Below, one piece after another: positions 8,906 to 19,371 of a DNA stretch of 64,000 nucleotides. The stretch lies in the NCBI RefSeq assembly GCF_040147005.1, contig NZ_JAMSHO010000001.1, forward strand, positions 434,001 to 498,000, given 5' to 3'. This DNA comes from Halomonas sp. H10-9-1 (GTDB lineage Bacteria > Pseudomonadota > Gammaproteobacteria > Pseudomonadales > Halomonadaceae). The notes under the pieces are model-generated. The model was not told where the DNA came from, did not search any database, and saw only the letters and a list, made by a program, of their open reading frames with translations. A program made the position numbers and the translations under genes. Each line of letters starts with the position of its first letter. Within the stretch, counting starts at the first letter, position 1.

Positions 8906-10591
8906 TTACATCTCCTCCGGGGCGCCGACTCCCATCAGCTCCAGGCCGTTGCGCAGCACCTGGCGTGTGGCCAGGCCCAGTGCCAGGCGGGCGTTGCGCA
9001 GGTCGTCGTCCTCGACCATCACCTTCACCGCGTTGTAGCAGGTGTGGAAGTCGGCGGACAGGTCGAGCAGGTACTGGGCGATCTGCTGGGGCTCCCGGGC
9101 GGCGGCGGCATGCGCCACCGTCTCGGGGAAGCGGGCCAGGCGGTTCATCAACGCCTTCTCCTGGTCCTCTTCGAGGCGTCCCAGGCTGGCCATGGCCAGG
9201 GCATGGTCGAAGGGCCGGCCATCGTTGTGGGCCCGGCGCGCGACGCTGCATACCCTGGCGTGGGCATACTGCACGTAGTAGACCGGGTTGTCGTTGGACT
9301 GCGAACGCGCCAGGTCGATATCGAAGGTGAGCTGGGAGTCCGCCCGGCGCGCGGCCAGGAAGAAGCGCGTGGCGTCGCGACCCACCTCGTCGATCAGGTC
9401 GCGCACGGTGACGTAGCTGCCGGCGCGCTTGGAGAGCTTCACCTCCACGCCGGAGCGGGTGACCATCACCATCTGGTGCAGCACGTAATCGGGCCAGCCC
9501 TGGGGAATATCCGCCTCCAGGGCCTGCAGGCCGGCGCGCACCCGGGTCACGGTGGAGTGGTGGTCGGCGCCCTGCTCGTTGACCACGGTAGTGAAGCCGC
9601 GCTGCCACTTGTCGAGGTGGTAGGCCACGTCGGGCAAGAAGTAGGTGTACTGCCCGTCGGACTTGCGCATCACACGATCCTTGTCGTCGCCAAAGTCGGT
9701 GGTGCGCAGCCACAGGGCGCCGTCCTGCTCGTAGGTGTGGCCCTTCTCGATCAGCCGCTCGACGGTCGCCTCCACCTTGCCATCGCGGTAGAGCGAGGAC
9801 TCCAGGAAATAGACGTCGAAGTGCACCCCGAAGGCCTTGAGGTCGAGGTCCTGCTCGCGGCGCAGGTAGGCCACGGCGAACTCCTGGATCGCCGCCAGGT
9901 CGTCCGGGTCGCCGCTGGCGGTGACATGGCGGTCGTCGGCGTGGACGGTCTCGCCATCGAGGTAGGCATTAGCCACATCGATGATATAGCCGCCGCGATA
10001 GCCGTCCGCCGGCCAGCCCGCGTCATCGGGTCCGAACCCCTTGGCCCGGGCCTGCACCGAGAGCGCCAGGTTGCTGATCTGCGCACCGGCATCGTTGTAG
10101 TAGAACTCGCGGGTCACGTCGAAGCCGGTCGCTTCCAGCAGGCGACAGATGCAGTCGCCGATGGCCGCTCCGCGGCCGTGGCCGACGTGCAAGGGGCCGG
10201 TGGGGTTGGCGGAGACGAACTCCACCTGCACCTTGTGGCCCTGGCCGATGAGGCTGCGGCCAAAGGTGTCGCCGGCGTCGAGCACCTGACGGACCACCTG
10301 GGCGGCGGCGTCGGTGGCGGCGAAGAAGTTGACGAAGCCGGGGCCGGCGATCTCCACCTTCTGTACCGCCTCGCTCTCGGGCAGCGCGCCGATCAGCGCC
10401 TCGGCCAGCTCGCGGGGCTTGCGGCCGGCGGGCTTGGCCAGCATCAGGGCCAGGTTGGTGGCGTAGTCGCCATGGGCCTTGTCCCTGGTGGGATCGACCT
10501 TGATGGTCGGAGCGAGGTCGGCGGGCAGCACGCCCTGCTGCCGTAGGGCGTCGAGTGCGTCCTCGAGCAGCGCAACGATGGTCTCTTTCAT
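8906..10591 (-). CDS. argS: Arginyl-tRNA synthetase
   Basis: Class I synthetase that charges tRNA-Arg in the cytoplasm. From ATG 10591 (MKETIVALL) the product has 561 residues. Visible features are the N-terminal Add-1 domain with KAHGDYATN, the ATP-binding HVGHG variant of HIGH (135-139) within [13 protein letters not shown], a KLSKR signature in place of KMSKS, and the C-terminal DALR anticodon-binding domain. It is 3 bp upstream of the SPOR gene, so the two are probably co-transcribed. The two tRNA-Arg(ACG) genes at 45.9-46.1 kb are among its substrates. Confidence 0.98.
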   Translation of the reverse strand: MKETIVALLEDALDALRQQGVLPADLAPTIKVDPTRDKAHGDYATNLALMLAKPAGRKPRELAEALIGALPESEAVQKVEIAGPGFVNFFAATDAAAQVVRQVLDAGDTFGRSLIGQGHKVQVEFVSANPTGPLHVGHGRGAAIGDCICRLLEATGFDVTREFYYNDAGAQISNLALSVQARAKGFGPDDAGWPADGYRGGYIIDVANAYLDGETVHADDRHVTASGDPDDLAAIQEFAVAYLRREQDLDLKAFGVHFDVYFLESSLYRDGKVEATVERLIEKGHTYEQDGALWLRTTDFGDDKDRVMRKSDGQYTYFLPDVAYHLDKWQRGFTTVVNEQGADHHSTVTRVRAGLQALEADIPQGWPDYVLHQMVMVTRSGVEVKLSKRAGSYVTVRDLIDEVGRDATRFFLAARRADSQLTFDIDLARSQSNDNPVYYVQYAHARVCSVARRAHNDGRPFDHALAMASLGRLEEDQEKALMNRLARFPETVAHAAAAREPQQIAQYLLDLSADFHTCYNAVKVMVEDDDLRNARLALGLATRQVLRNGLELMGVGAPEEM

Positions 10592-10741
10592 GGGGCGTCG
10601 GATGTCCTGTGGCGTCGGGCCGAGCGGCCGATGAACCGGCGGTGAAAAGGCGCTCGGCCCGGCGTGGGCATGGAAACGGAGCCCTGAACGGGCATGGCCG
10701 GCCATTATCGGCAATTGTGGGGCGGCTTTAAAGGGCGGGGG

Positions 10742-12976
10742 TCAGCTTAGCGTCTGCGGGTCGATATCCAGCGACCAGCGCACCCGGCGCGCCTCGGGGG
10801 TGGCTTCCAGCCAGGCGGTGAGCCAGGCGCTCGCCTCATGCAGGGCGCTGCGCCTATCGGCGCTCAGCATCAGCTGCAGATGATAGCGTCCCTGGCGCCG
10901 CTCCATGGGCGCCGGCACCGGGCCCAGGCAGTCCACTGCAAGCTCACGCTCGGCCAGCCAGCCGCGCAGGCCGGCGGCGGCTCGGCTGGCCAGTGTGCCA
11001 GCGGCTTCCTCCTTGGCGCTCTCCAGGCGCAGCAGGGCCAGGAAGCGGAAGGGCGGCAGGGCGGCGGCGCGGCGCTCCTCCAGCAGGCGGTCGGCCAGCG
11101 CCGCGTAGCCGCGCTCAGCGAGCAGGCGCAGGTGGGGGTCGTCGGGGTGCAGCGTCTGTACCAGCACCCGGCCGGGGTGGGCGGCGCGCCCGGCCCGGCC
11201 GGCCACCTGTACCAGCAGCTGGGCGCCCTGCTCCAGGGCGCGGAAGTCGCTGGCGTAGAGGCCGGCGTCGGCATTGACCACCACCACCAGGGTGACGTGG
11301 GGCAGGTGGTGCCCCTTGGCCAGCATCTGGGTGCCCACCAGCAGGCAGGGCTCGCCCCGGCGCACCTCGGCGAGGACCGCCTCGAAGGCGTCGCGACGAC
11401 GGGTGCTGTCGCGGTCGATGCGGTGCACCGGCACCTTGGGGAAGCGCTCGGCGAGGGTTTCCTCGGTGCGTTCGGTGCCGCTGCCCAGGGGGCGCAGGTC
11501 GATGCTGCCGCACTCGGGGCAGCTCTCCGGCAGGGCGCGCCGGCGGTCGCAGTGGTGGCAGGCCAGCAGCGGCGGCTGGCGGTGCAGGGTCATGCGGGCG
11601 TCGCACGCGTCGCACTCGGCCAGCCAGCCACAGGCATGGCAGGCCAGCGTCGGGGCGAAACCACGGCGATTGATGAACACCAGCACCTGGTGGCCGGCCT
11701 CGAGGGTCTCCGCGATCGCTTCCAGCGCTGGCGGCGCCAGGCCGCCCAGGCGCGGGCGTCCGCGCAGGTCGAGCAGCTCCAGGCCGGCGGGGGCATGGCG
11801 GGTGGCGCGGCGGGTCAGCGGCAGGTGGCGCCATTCGCCGCGGCGCGCCCGGGCCAGGCTCTCCAGCGAGGGCGTGGCGCTGCCCAGCAGCAGCGGGATG
11901 TGGTGGTGGTGGGCCCGGGCCACGGCGAGGTCCCGGGCGTGGTAGCGCAACCCGTCCTGCTGCTTGTAGGAGCCGTCATGCTCCTCATCGACGATGATCG
12001 CTCCGGGCTGGGCGAGGGGGGTGAAGATCGCCGAGCGCGTGCCGATCACGATGGGGGCCCGGCCGCTGGCGGCGGCCTCCCAGGCATCCAGGCGCTCGTG
12101 GTCGGTGAGCCCCGAATGCAGCGCCACCACCGGCACCCGGAAGCGCTTGCGGAAGCGTGCCAGGGTCTGCGGGGTGAGGCCGATCTCCGGCACCAGCACC
12201 AGCGCCTGGCGGCCGCGTCCCACCACCGCCTCGATCAGTTGCAGGTAGACCTCGGTCTTGCCGCTGCCGGTGACCCCCTCCAGCAGGCAGGGGTGGTAGG
12301 CATCGAGCCGTTCATGCAGGGCCGAGAGGGCGTGGGCCTGCTCGCGGTTGAGCGGTAGTGCGGGGTCGGCCAGCAGCTGGTCGGCGGCGGGCTGGGGCGC
12401 GGCGGTGAGGGGCTCTGCGTGGCGCTCGACGAGCCCCTTGGCGGCCAGCGCCTTGAGCTGGTCGCGGCTGAAGGCCTGGGCGAGGATCGCCTGGCTGGCC
12501 AGGCCGTGGGGGTGCTGGCGCAGCATCTCCAGCAGCGCCGCCTGGCGCGGCGCGCGGGGCAGGGCATCACGGCCGGTGGCATGCCCCGCGGGGGTGAGGG
12601 CCCAGCGTTCCCGGGTACGGGCGGCCAGTGCGCGCCCCTGGCGCAGCAGTACGGGCAGCGCCTGGTGCAGGGTGTCGCCCAGCGGGTGCTGGTAGTAACG
12701 GGCGGTGAACCGGCATAGCCACAGCCAGTCTTCCGGCAGCGGGGCGTCGTCCAGGCAGGCCAGCACCGGCTTGAGGTCGGCCAGCGGCAGCTCGCCCTGG
12801 TCGCGGCACTCCACCACGATGCCGACCACCTCGCGGCGTCCGAAGGGCGCTCGGACACGCAGGCCCGGCCGCCAGCCGCAGGCGGGTGTCTCGCGGGTGG
12901 GACGATAGTCGAAGAGGCGGTGCAGCGGCGAGGGGATGGCGACGCGCAGCACGCGCGGGACGGGCGATTCGGGCAA
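10742..12976 (-). CDS. priA: Primosomal protein N' (replication restart helicase PriA)
   Basis: PriA recognises stalled replication forks and reloads the replisome. The open frame extends upstream, but the only start with a ribosome site is TTG 12976, behind GGAGG with a short 4-base gap; this gives 744 residues against 732 in E. coli. Present in order: the N-terminal 3'-DNA-binding region (RVAIPSPLHRLFDYRP), Walker A GVTGSGKT (234-241), DEEHD (330-334), the helicase motif NRRGF, and eight zinc-binding cysteines (446, 449, 455, 458, 473, 476, 486, 489). Divergent from rpmE. Confidence 0.95.
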   Translation of the reverse strand: MPESPVPRVLRVAIPSPLHRLFDYRPTRETPACGWRPGLRVRAPFGRREVVGIVVECRDQGELPLADLKPVLACLDDAPLPEDWLWLCRFTARYYQHPLGDTLHQALPVLLRQGRALAARTRERWALTPAGHATGRDALPRAPRQAALLEMLRQHPHGLASQAILAQAFSRDQLKALAAKGLVERHAEPLTAAPQPAADQLLADPALPLNREQAHALSALHERLDAYHPCLLEGVTGSGKTEVYLQLIEAVVGRGRQALVLVPEIGLTPQTLARFRKRFRVPVVALHSGLTDHERLDAWEAAASGRAPIVIGTRSAIFTPLAQPGAIIVDEEHDGSYKQQDGLRYHARDLAVARAHHHHIPLLLGSATPSLESLARARRGEWRHLPLTRRATRHAPAGLELLDLRGRPRLGGLAPPALEAIAETLEAGHQVLVFINRRGFAPTLACHACGWLAECDACDARMTLHRQPPLLACHHCDRRRALPESCPECGSIDLRPLGSGTERTEETLAERFPKVPVHRIDRDSTRRRDAFEAVLAEVRRGEPCLLVGTQMLAKGHHLPHVTLVVVVNADAGLYASDFRALEQGAQLLVQVAGRAGRAAHPGRVLVQTLHPDDPHLRLLAERGYAALADRLLEERRAAALPPFRFLALLRLESAKEEAAGTLASRAAAGLRGWLAERELAVDCLGPVPAPMERRQGRYHLQLMLSADRRSALHEASAWLTAWLEATPEARRVRWSLDIDPQTLS

Positions 12977-13005
12977 TTGGCCTCCGGCGGCGGCTCTGGT
13001 AGAAT
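12977..13005 (+). promoter_or_regulatory. Sigma-70 type promoter of rpmE
   Basis: TTGGCC (12977-12982) and TAGAAT (13000-13005) are separated by 17 bp. The -35 box begins at the base next to the divergent priA TTG start. The predicted transcript would carry a leader of about 150 nt before rpmE. Confidence 0.6.
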
Positions 13006-13161
13006 ACGGCGCTCCCCAATGCCTGGTCGGCGTTTCGGGGGTTCCGGTGAATTTCCACGATGGCTCGGCAACCGACAGCGCGTTGCGAGCCGGTGATAGA
13101 CAACCGTATGCGGTGCCTGGCAACGGATCAGGTGGCGGCATACAGCGTAACGAGGCTCAAG

Positions 13162-13374
13162 ATGAAACAAGGTATCCACCCCGAATACAAGGCGATCAAG
13201 GCGACCTGCTCCTGCGGTGCCACTTTCGAGGTCGGCTCCACTGCCGGTCACGACCTGGATCTGGACGTCTGTTCCCAGTGTCACCCCTTCTATACCGGCA
13301 AGCAGAAGCAGGCGACCACCGGTGGCCGTGTCGAGCGCTTCAACAAGCGCTTCGGCGCCGCGCTCAAGCGCTGA
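13162..13374 (+). CDS. rpmE: 50S ribosomal protein L31 (zinc type)
   Basis: L31 bridges the large and small ribosomal subunits. The 70-residue protein starts at ATG 13162 behind CGAGG ([10 protein letters not shown]) and carries the four zinc-ligand cysteines of the C+ form (C16, C18, C37, C40), so it is the zinc-replete paralogue rather than the zinc-independent YkgM type. The basic C-terminus ([14 protein letters not shown]) is standard. An upstream in-frame ATG at 13060 would add 34 residues without L31 similarity. Followed by its own terminator. Confidence 0.97.
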   Translation: MKQGIHPEYKAIKATCSCGATFEVGSTAGHDLDLDVCSQCHPFYTGKQKQATTGGRVERFNKRFGAALKR

Positions 13375-13403
13375 TCGCGGTTGCGGCACTACGCCGTGCG
13401 TGA

Positions 13404-13437
13404 CAAGAACCCGCCCCTTGGGCGGGTTCTTGCGTAT
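13404..13437 (+). terminator. rpmE terminator
   Basis: Perfect 12-bp stem CAAGAACCCGCC (13404-13415) with GGCGGGTTCTTG (13421-13432), 30 bp after the rpmE stop. The T content lies in the stem end rather than in a long T-run. Confidence 0.75.
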
Positions 13438-13498
13438 CTGGCCGGAATAATGTCGACAATGGCGCCCATGAGCGCCAATCGGCCACCATGCATGGTGC

Positions 13499-13527
13499 TG
13501 TAAAGATATGGAAACTTTTTCTATACT
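13499..13527 (+). promoter_or_regulatory. Promoter of the malic enzyme gene
   Basis: TGTAAA (13499-13504), 17 bp, TATACT (13522-13527), ending 33 bp before the malic enzyme ATG. The local sequence is clearly more AT-rich than the surrounding genes. Confidence 0.6.
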
Positions 13528-13560
13528 CTGGATTACGACTTTACCCAAGCGGACACAAGC

Positions 13561-14829
<1,269 letters not shown>

Positions 14830-14855
14830 CGCCGAGCGCCAAGCACGCCGGATAG

Positions 14856-14891
14856 AACGAGATCGGGGCCCAACTGGGCCCCGATCTCGTT
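14856..14891. terminator. Bidirectional terminator between malic enzyme gene and mrcA
   Basis: A 16-bp perfect stem (14856-14871 with 14876-14891, AACGAGATCGGGGCCC and complement) with a 4-nt loop, in the gap between the convergent genes; A/T pairs flank both sides. Confidence 0.85.
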
Positions 14892-14919
14892 ATGGTGCTG
14901 CCTCCTGGCGGATCGCCGC

Positions 14920-17436
14920 CTAGAAGATCGCCTCATAGGCCCCCGTTCCCTGGGACCCGCTGCGCTGTTCCACTTCGTGCTCCACGCGGCGCGGCTGGGT
15001 GCCGGGCAGGTGGTCAGGGTGGAAGATCTCGCTGATGCCCCCGCTCGACAGGCGCCTGCCGGTGTCGGGGTCGACCCGGGCGGTGACGAGGCCGGTGGGC
15101 GGTTCGGGCATCGCCGGGGGCTGTCCCTCCAGGGCCTCGCCCATGAAGGCCATCCAGATCGGCAGCGCGGCGCTGGCGCCGTACTCGGCGGTGGTGGTGT
15201 TGTCGTCCTTGCCCAGCCAGACCGTGGCCACCAGGTTGCTGTTGAAGCCGGCGAACCAGGTGTCGCGCTGGCCGTTGGTGGTGCCGGTCTTGCCGACGAT
15301 ATCCGCGCGGCCCAGCTCCAGGGCGCGGCGCCCGGTGCCGTTCTCGATCACGTCGCGCAGCATGTCACGCAGGATGTAGAGGTTGATGGGGTCCACCACC
15401 CGGGCGGCGACCGGGTAGCGTTTGCCATCGAGCGTGACCTGCTCCTGCCCCGGGGCACAGTCGCGACAGGCGACGGCGGGCATGGCCTCTTCCACCACCG
15501 TCTCGCCCTTGGCGACGCGCTCGACGAACCATGGGGAGACCTTGAAGCCGCCGTTGGCCAGCACCGCATAGGCGCCGGTCATCTCCAGTGGCGTCAGGCT
15601 GGCGCTGCCCAGTGCCAGGGAGAGGCCGTGGGGCAGGCGCGCCTCCTCGAAGCCGAAGCCTTCGAGGAACTGGATGGTCTCGTTCAGGCCCACCTCGCGC
15701 AGCACGCGGATGGTGACCAGGTTGCGCGAGCGGGCCAGGGCGTTGCGCAGGCGCATGGGGCCCAGGAAGTCGCCGCTGGAGTTGACCGGGCGCCACAGCT
15801 CGTTGCTGCCGTCGTTGATCACCACCGGGGCATCATTGACCACGCTGGCGGCGTTCATCGTGCCGCTCTCGAGCGCCGCCAGGTAGATGAAGGGCTTGAA
15901 GATCGAGCCCGACTGGCGCTGGGCCTGCACGGCGCGGTTGAACTTGCTGGCGTTGAAGTCGAAGCCGCCCTGCAGGGCGAGGATGGCCCCGGTCTCGGGG
16001 TCCATCACCACCAGCGAGCCCTCGGCGTCGGGACGCTGGGCCAGGCGCAGGTTGCCGTCCTCACGCGCCATGACGCGCACCAGGTCGCCGCGGCCGGCGA
16101 TCTCGGCCGCCGAACCGGGCTCCGGGCCGCGGTACCGGGCGTTGCGGTACTCGCGAGCCCAGGAGAGGCCATCCCACTCGATGGTGTGCACCTCGCCGTC
16201 GCGCATCAGTACGCGCATCTGGCGACCTTCGCTCGCCACCACAATGGCCGGATGGAGTAGGCCGTAGCGCGGGGTGCGCTCGAGTACCTGAACCCAGTTG
16301 CTGACGTCGCCGTCGATGCCATCGACCCTAGTCTCGCTGCGCTCGGCAGCGCGCCGGGCGGTCTCCAGCACCTCGGGGGATTCGTCGAGCTCCTCCTCGA
16401 GGCCGCTGCGCTCGGTGCGATCCTGCGCCTCGGCGAGGCTCTGGGGCACCTCCTCCTCCTCTGGGCCACGCCAGCCGTGGCGGGTGTCGTAGTCGATCAG
16501 GCCGCGGGCCAGGGCACGACGCGCCATGGGCTGGAGCTCGCTGTCCAGGGTGGTGGTGATGTTGTAGCCGCCGGTATAGGCCTCGCTCTCGCCGAAACGG
16601 TCCACGGCATACTGGCGGGCCATCTCGGCGACATAGTCGGCATCCACCTCGGCCTGGGCCACGTGGCGCTCGGCGGTGATCGGCGCCTGCACGGCCTCGT
16701 CATAGGTGGCCTGGTCGATATGCCCTAGCTCGCGCATGCGGAACAGGATCCAGTTGCGGCGGATCAGTGCGCGCTCCGGGTTGGTCAGCGGGTTGAAGTT
16801 GGAGGGCGCCTTGGGCAGGCCGGCGATCATCGCCTTTTCGGCCAGGGTCAGCTCGGAGAGGGGGCGGTCGTAGTAGATCTCGGCGGCAGCGGCGATGCCG
16901 TAGGCGCGGTGGCCGAGGAAGATCTTGTTGACATAGAGCTCGAGGATCTCCTCCTTGCTCAGCACCTGCTCCATCTGCAGGGCCAGCAGGATCTCGCGGA
17001 TCTTGCGGGTAAAGGTGCGGTCCAGGGTCAGCAGGTAGTTGCGCGCCACCTGCATGGTGATGGTGGAGCCGCCGGACTGGATCTCGCCGCCGCTGGCGAC
17101 CAGCTCCCCCGCCGCCCGCATCAGGCCCAGGGGGTCGACGCCGCGATGCTCGTAGAAGCGGTCATCCTCGGCGGCCAGCAGCGCCTGGATGAACTCCTCG
17201 GGGATCTCGGCATGATCGATCGGCAGGCGGCGCTCCTCGCCGTATTCTCCGATCAGCTTGCCATCCCGGGTATAGATGCGCAGCGGTGAGTGCAGCTCGA
17301 AGTCCTGGAGCTGGCGCACGTCAGGCAGCCCGGGAGCGAAATAGAGGGCGGCGCCCACCACGCCGAGCCCGGCCGCGGCGATCAGCGAGACGGTGAGCCA
17401 GGCCAGGGAGAAGAGCAGGGTTCTGATAAACGTCAT
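14920..17436 (-). CDS. mrcA: Penicillin-binding protein 1A, bifunctional murein polymerase
   Basis: PBP1a polymerises glycan strands and cross-links peptides at the inner membrane. From ATG 17436 (MTFIRTLLFS) the protein has 838 residues; earlier in-frame starts add low-similarity sequence. A signal-anchor helix spans about residues 8-30. The glycosyltransferase domain has the catalytic Glu90 in AAEDDRFYEHRG and the GGSTITMQVARN block. An OB-like insert follows, then the transpeptidase with the SIFK motif (Ser511) and KTGTTNG. In pseudomonads the homologue (ponA) is likewise divergent from pilM. Confidence 0.96.
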   Translation of the reverse strand: MTFIRTLLFSLAWLTVSLIAAAGLGVVGAALYFAPGLPDVRQLQDFELHSPLRIYTRDGKLIGEYGEERRLPIDHAEIPEEFIQALLAAEDDRFYEHRGVDPLGLMRAAGELVASGGEIQSGGSTITMQVARNYLLTLDRTFTRKIREILLALQMEQVLSKEEILELYVNKIFLGHRAYGIAAAAEIYYDRPLSELTLAEKAMIAGLPKAPSNFNPLTNPERALIRRNWILFRMRELGHIDQATYDEAVQAPITAERHVAQAEVDADYVAEMARQYAVDRFGESEAYTGGYNITTTLDSELQPMARRALARGLIDYDTRHGWRGPEEEEVPQSLAEAQDRTERSGLEEELDESPEVLETARRAAERSETRVDGIDGDVSNWVQVLERTPRYGLLHPAIVVASEGRQMRVLMRDGEVHTIEWDGLSWAREYRNARYRGPEPGSAAEIAGRGDLVRVMAREDGNLRLAQRPDAEGSLVVMDPETGAILALQGGFDFNASKFNRAVQAQRQSGSIFKPFIYLAALESGTMNAASVVNDAPVVINDGSNELWRPVNSSGDFLGPMRLRNALARSRNLVTIRVLREVGLNETIQFLEGFGFEEARLPHGLSLALGSASLTPLEMTGAYAVLANGGFKVSPWFVERVAKGETVVEEAMPAVACRDCAPGQEQVTLDGKRYPVAARVVDPINLYILRDMLRDVIENGTGRRALELGRADIVGKTGTTNGQRDTWFAGFNSNLVATVWLGKDDNTTTAEYGASAALPIWMAFMGEALEGQPPAMPEPPTGLVTARVDPDTGRRLSSGGISEIFHPDHLPGTQPRRVEHEVEQRSGSQGTGAYEAIF

Positions 17437-17696
17437 GAAGTGGCGGTGTCCATGTAGGGAACTGGAGCGGTTGTGAAGCGATGACGAGAGCGCCGGTTGC
17501 GAGGCCATTATAGGAACCCGGGGCGGTGGCCACCAGCGGTTAGGGTACCAGCCCAAGGTTTACCGTGTGGCCAATGGCTAGATCATGTAACCTCAAGCTG
17601 CAGGATGGGAACAACAATTGAGACCTGTCACCATGTTCAAGGTGGGCACTATGCCAAAACGGGCAAGCCGCGAGACTTAGCAGGGGCAGGACAGAG

Positions 17697-18758
17697 ATGC
17701 GATTGATGGCATCCAGCAAGGGGTTGATCGGCGTCGACATTACCTCGGCTACGGTCAAGCTTATGGAACTCAGGCGAGCTGGCGCCACTTATCAGGTGGA
17801 GAGCTATGCCGTCAGGCCGCTGCGCGAAGGTGCGGTCGTCGAGCGACGTATCCATGATATGGGGGAGGTGGTAGATGCCCTTTCCCGCGCCGTCCAGCAG
17901 GCCAAGCCTCATACACGCAAGGCAGTGGTGGCGGTGCCTACAAGTGCGGCGATCACCAAGACCCTCACTTTGCCGGCGTCGCTCAGCGACGAAGAGATTG
18001 AATACCGGATTCAGGTCGATTCAGACAAGCACATTCCCTTTCCGTTCAGCGAGGTCGCCTTCGACTTCCAACGCCTGGGGCTCAACGCCCGCTACGCCGA
18101 CCAGCAGGACGTGCTTCTGGTGGCCTGCCGGCAGCAGGATGTTAACCAGCGTACAGAAGCTCTTTTCAAAGCTGGTCTTAGTCCAGCGGCCGTTGACGTT
18201 GAAACTTTCGCTTTAGAACGCTCTTTTTCTGTTATTCAAAAACAGTTGCCTACTGACCTTCAGGACAATGAAACCATTGCGCTAGTGGATGTGGGTGCAA
18301 CAATGAATACATTCCATGTTTTCCGATCAGGTCGAATTGTATATAGCAGAGATACACTTTTCGGGGGGAAGCAGCTAACTGAAGAAATTAAGAGCAGGTA
18401 TGGTTTGAGTGTTGAGGAGGCTGGGCTTGCCAAAAAAAGAGGTGGGTTGCCAGACGATTATAAAAAAATGTTGCTGGACCCATTTGTAGATACCATTGCT
18501 CAGCAAGTAGGTCGATCTTTGCAGTTGTTTTACACAGCGGCAAGGAAGAGTGATATTCGCTATGTCTTTCTTGCCGGTGGTTCAAGTCTTGTTCCAGGGC
18601 TGGCTAATAGAATTTCTGAAGAGTGTAGTGCCAAGGTTTTGATGGCAAATCCTATGCTTAATATGGAAGTTGTTGGAAGAATAGATCTCGAAACTCTCTC
18701 GGCAGATGCCCCTGCTATGCTGACATCATGTGGCTTGGCAATGAGGTCAGTCTCTTGA
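17697..18758 (+). CDS. pilM: Type IV pilus assembly protein PilM
   Basis: PilM is the cytoplasmic actin-like ATPase that binds the PilN N-terminus and links the alignment complex to pilus motors. The 353-residue product has the nucleotide-fold segments LIGVDITSATVKLMEL, IALVDVGATMNTF and VFLAGGSSLVPGLANRI. ATG 17697 is preceded by CAGGACAGAG; ATG 17706 is a possible alternative. Base composition changes inside the gene near 18150: before this it is GC-rich like its neighbours, after it AT-rich, so the C-terminal ~200 residues look exchanged. First gene of pilMNOPQ. Confidence 0.95.
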   Translation: MRLMASSKGLIGVDITSATVKLMELRRAGATYQVESYAVRPLREGAVVERRIHDMGEVVDALSRAVQQAKPHTRKAVVAVPTSAAITKTLTLPASLSDEEIEYRIQVDSDKHIPFPFSEVAFDFQRLGLNARYADQQDVLLVACRQQDVNQRTEALFKAGLSPAAVDVETFALERSFSVIQKQLPTDLQDNETIALVDVGATMNTFHVFRSGRIVYSRDTLFGGKQLTEEIKSRYGLSVEEAGLAKKRGGLPDDYKKMLLDPFVDTIAQQVGRSLQLFYTAARKSDIRYVFLAGGSSLVPGLANRISEECSAKVLMANPMLNMEVVGRIDLETLSADAPAMLTSCGLAMRSVS

Positions 18759-19330
18759 TTATCGAGATTAACTTACTTCCTTGGCGCGAGGAAAAGCGTG
18801 AAAAGAGAAGAAAGCTGTTTTATTTCTCTTTGGCGATTTCTCTTCTGGTTGGTGCTGGGTGTTCATATTGTTTATCTCTTTTTTATGAGCATGAGAGTGA
18901 AGTTCAGGCTAATCGAAATGAGTATGTTGGCAAAATGAGTAGTCAGCTTGACTCGGCTATTCGTGAAGTTGGTGAGATTGAGGGAGTTAGAGACGAGATA
19001 TTGTCGCAGCTGGAGGTTTTTAGCTCGCTTCAAGAAGGTCGTTTTCAGACTGTTTCTGTTATGAGTGAGTTGACATCAACTCTTGTTGATGGTGTTTATT
19101 ATACATCTATGTCGCGCCGAGGAGATAATGTTGAGCTGATGGGTAGGGCTGAAAATAATCGCCAAGTTTCGGACCAGCTTAGAAGTCTATCTTCTTCTGA
19201 GTATTTTGGTGAGCCATTGCTATCAGAAGTCGAGGGCGCTGAAAATGGGGATGAGAGGCTTTTTAATCTCGAGGTTTCTCAGCGTTATCCTAATGGTTTT
19301 GCTAAAAAAGAAAACATTGATACGTTCTGA
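18755..19330 (+). CDS. pilN: Type IV pilus inner-membrane protein PilN
   Basis: PilN pairs with PilO in the periplasm and docks PilM through its conserved N-terminal INLLPWR motif. I start at TTG 18755, which overlaps the pilM stop and sits behind GAGG at normal spacing, giving MIIEINLLPWREEKREKR as the first 18 residues; the upstream ATG 18728 lacks a ribosome site. One transmembrane helix spans about residues 21-42, then a coiled-coil and ferredoxin-like periplasmic domain. The gene is AT-rich: two 60-base lines counted by hand gave 42% and 40% GC. 191 residues. Confidence 0.9.
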   Translation: MIIEINLLPWREEKREKRRKLFYFSLAISLLVGAGCSYCLSLFYEHESEVQANRNEYVGKMSSQLDSAIREVGEIEGVRDEILSQLEVFSSLQEGRFQTVSVMSELTSTLVDGVYYTSMSRRGDNVELMGRAENNRQVSDQLRSLSSSEYFGEPLLSEVEGAENGDERLFNLEVSQRYPNGFAKKENIDTF

Positions 19331-19342
19331 CTACGTTCTGAC
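19321..19342. repeat. 11-bp tandem duplication over the pilN stop
   Basis: TACGTTCTGAC occurs twice head to tail (19321-19331, 19332-19342). The pilN TGA (19328-19330) lies in the first copy; the second falls in the short pilN-pilO gap. Confidence 0.9.
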
Positions 19343-19371
19343 TAGTAGTGCAAGCGAATAGGGGTGGGTCG

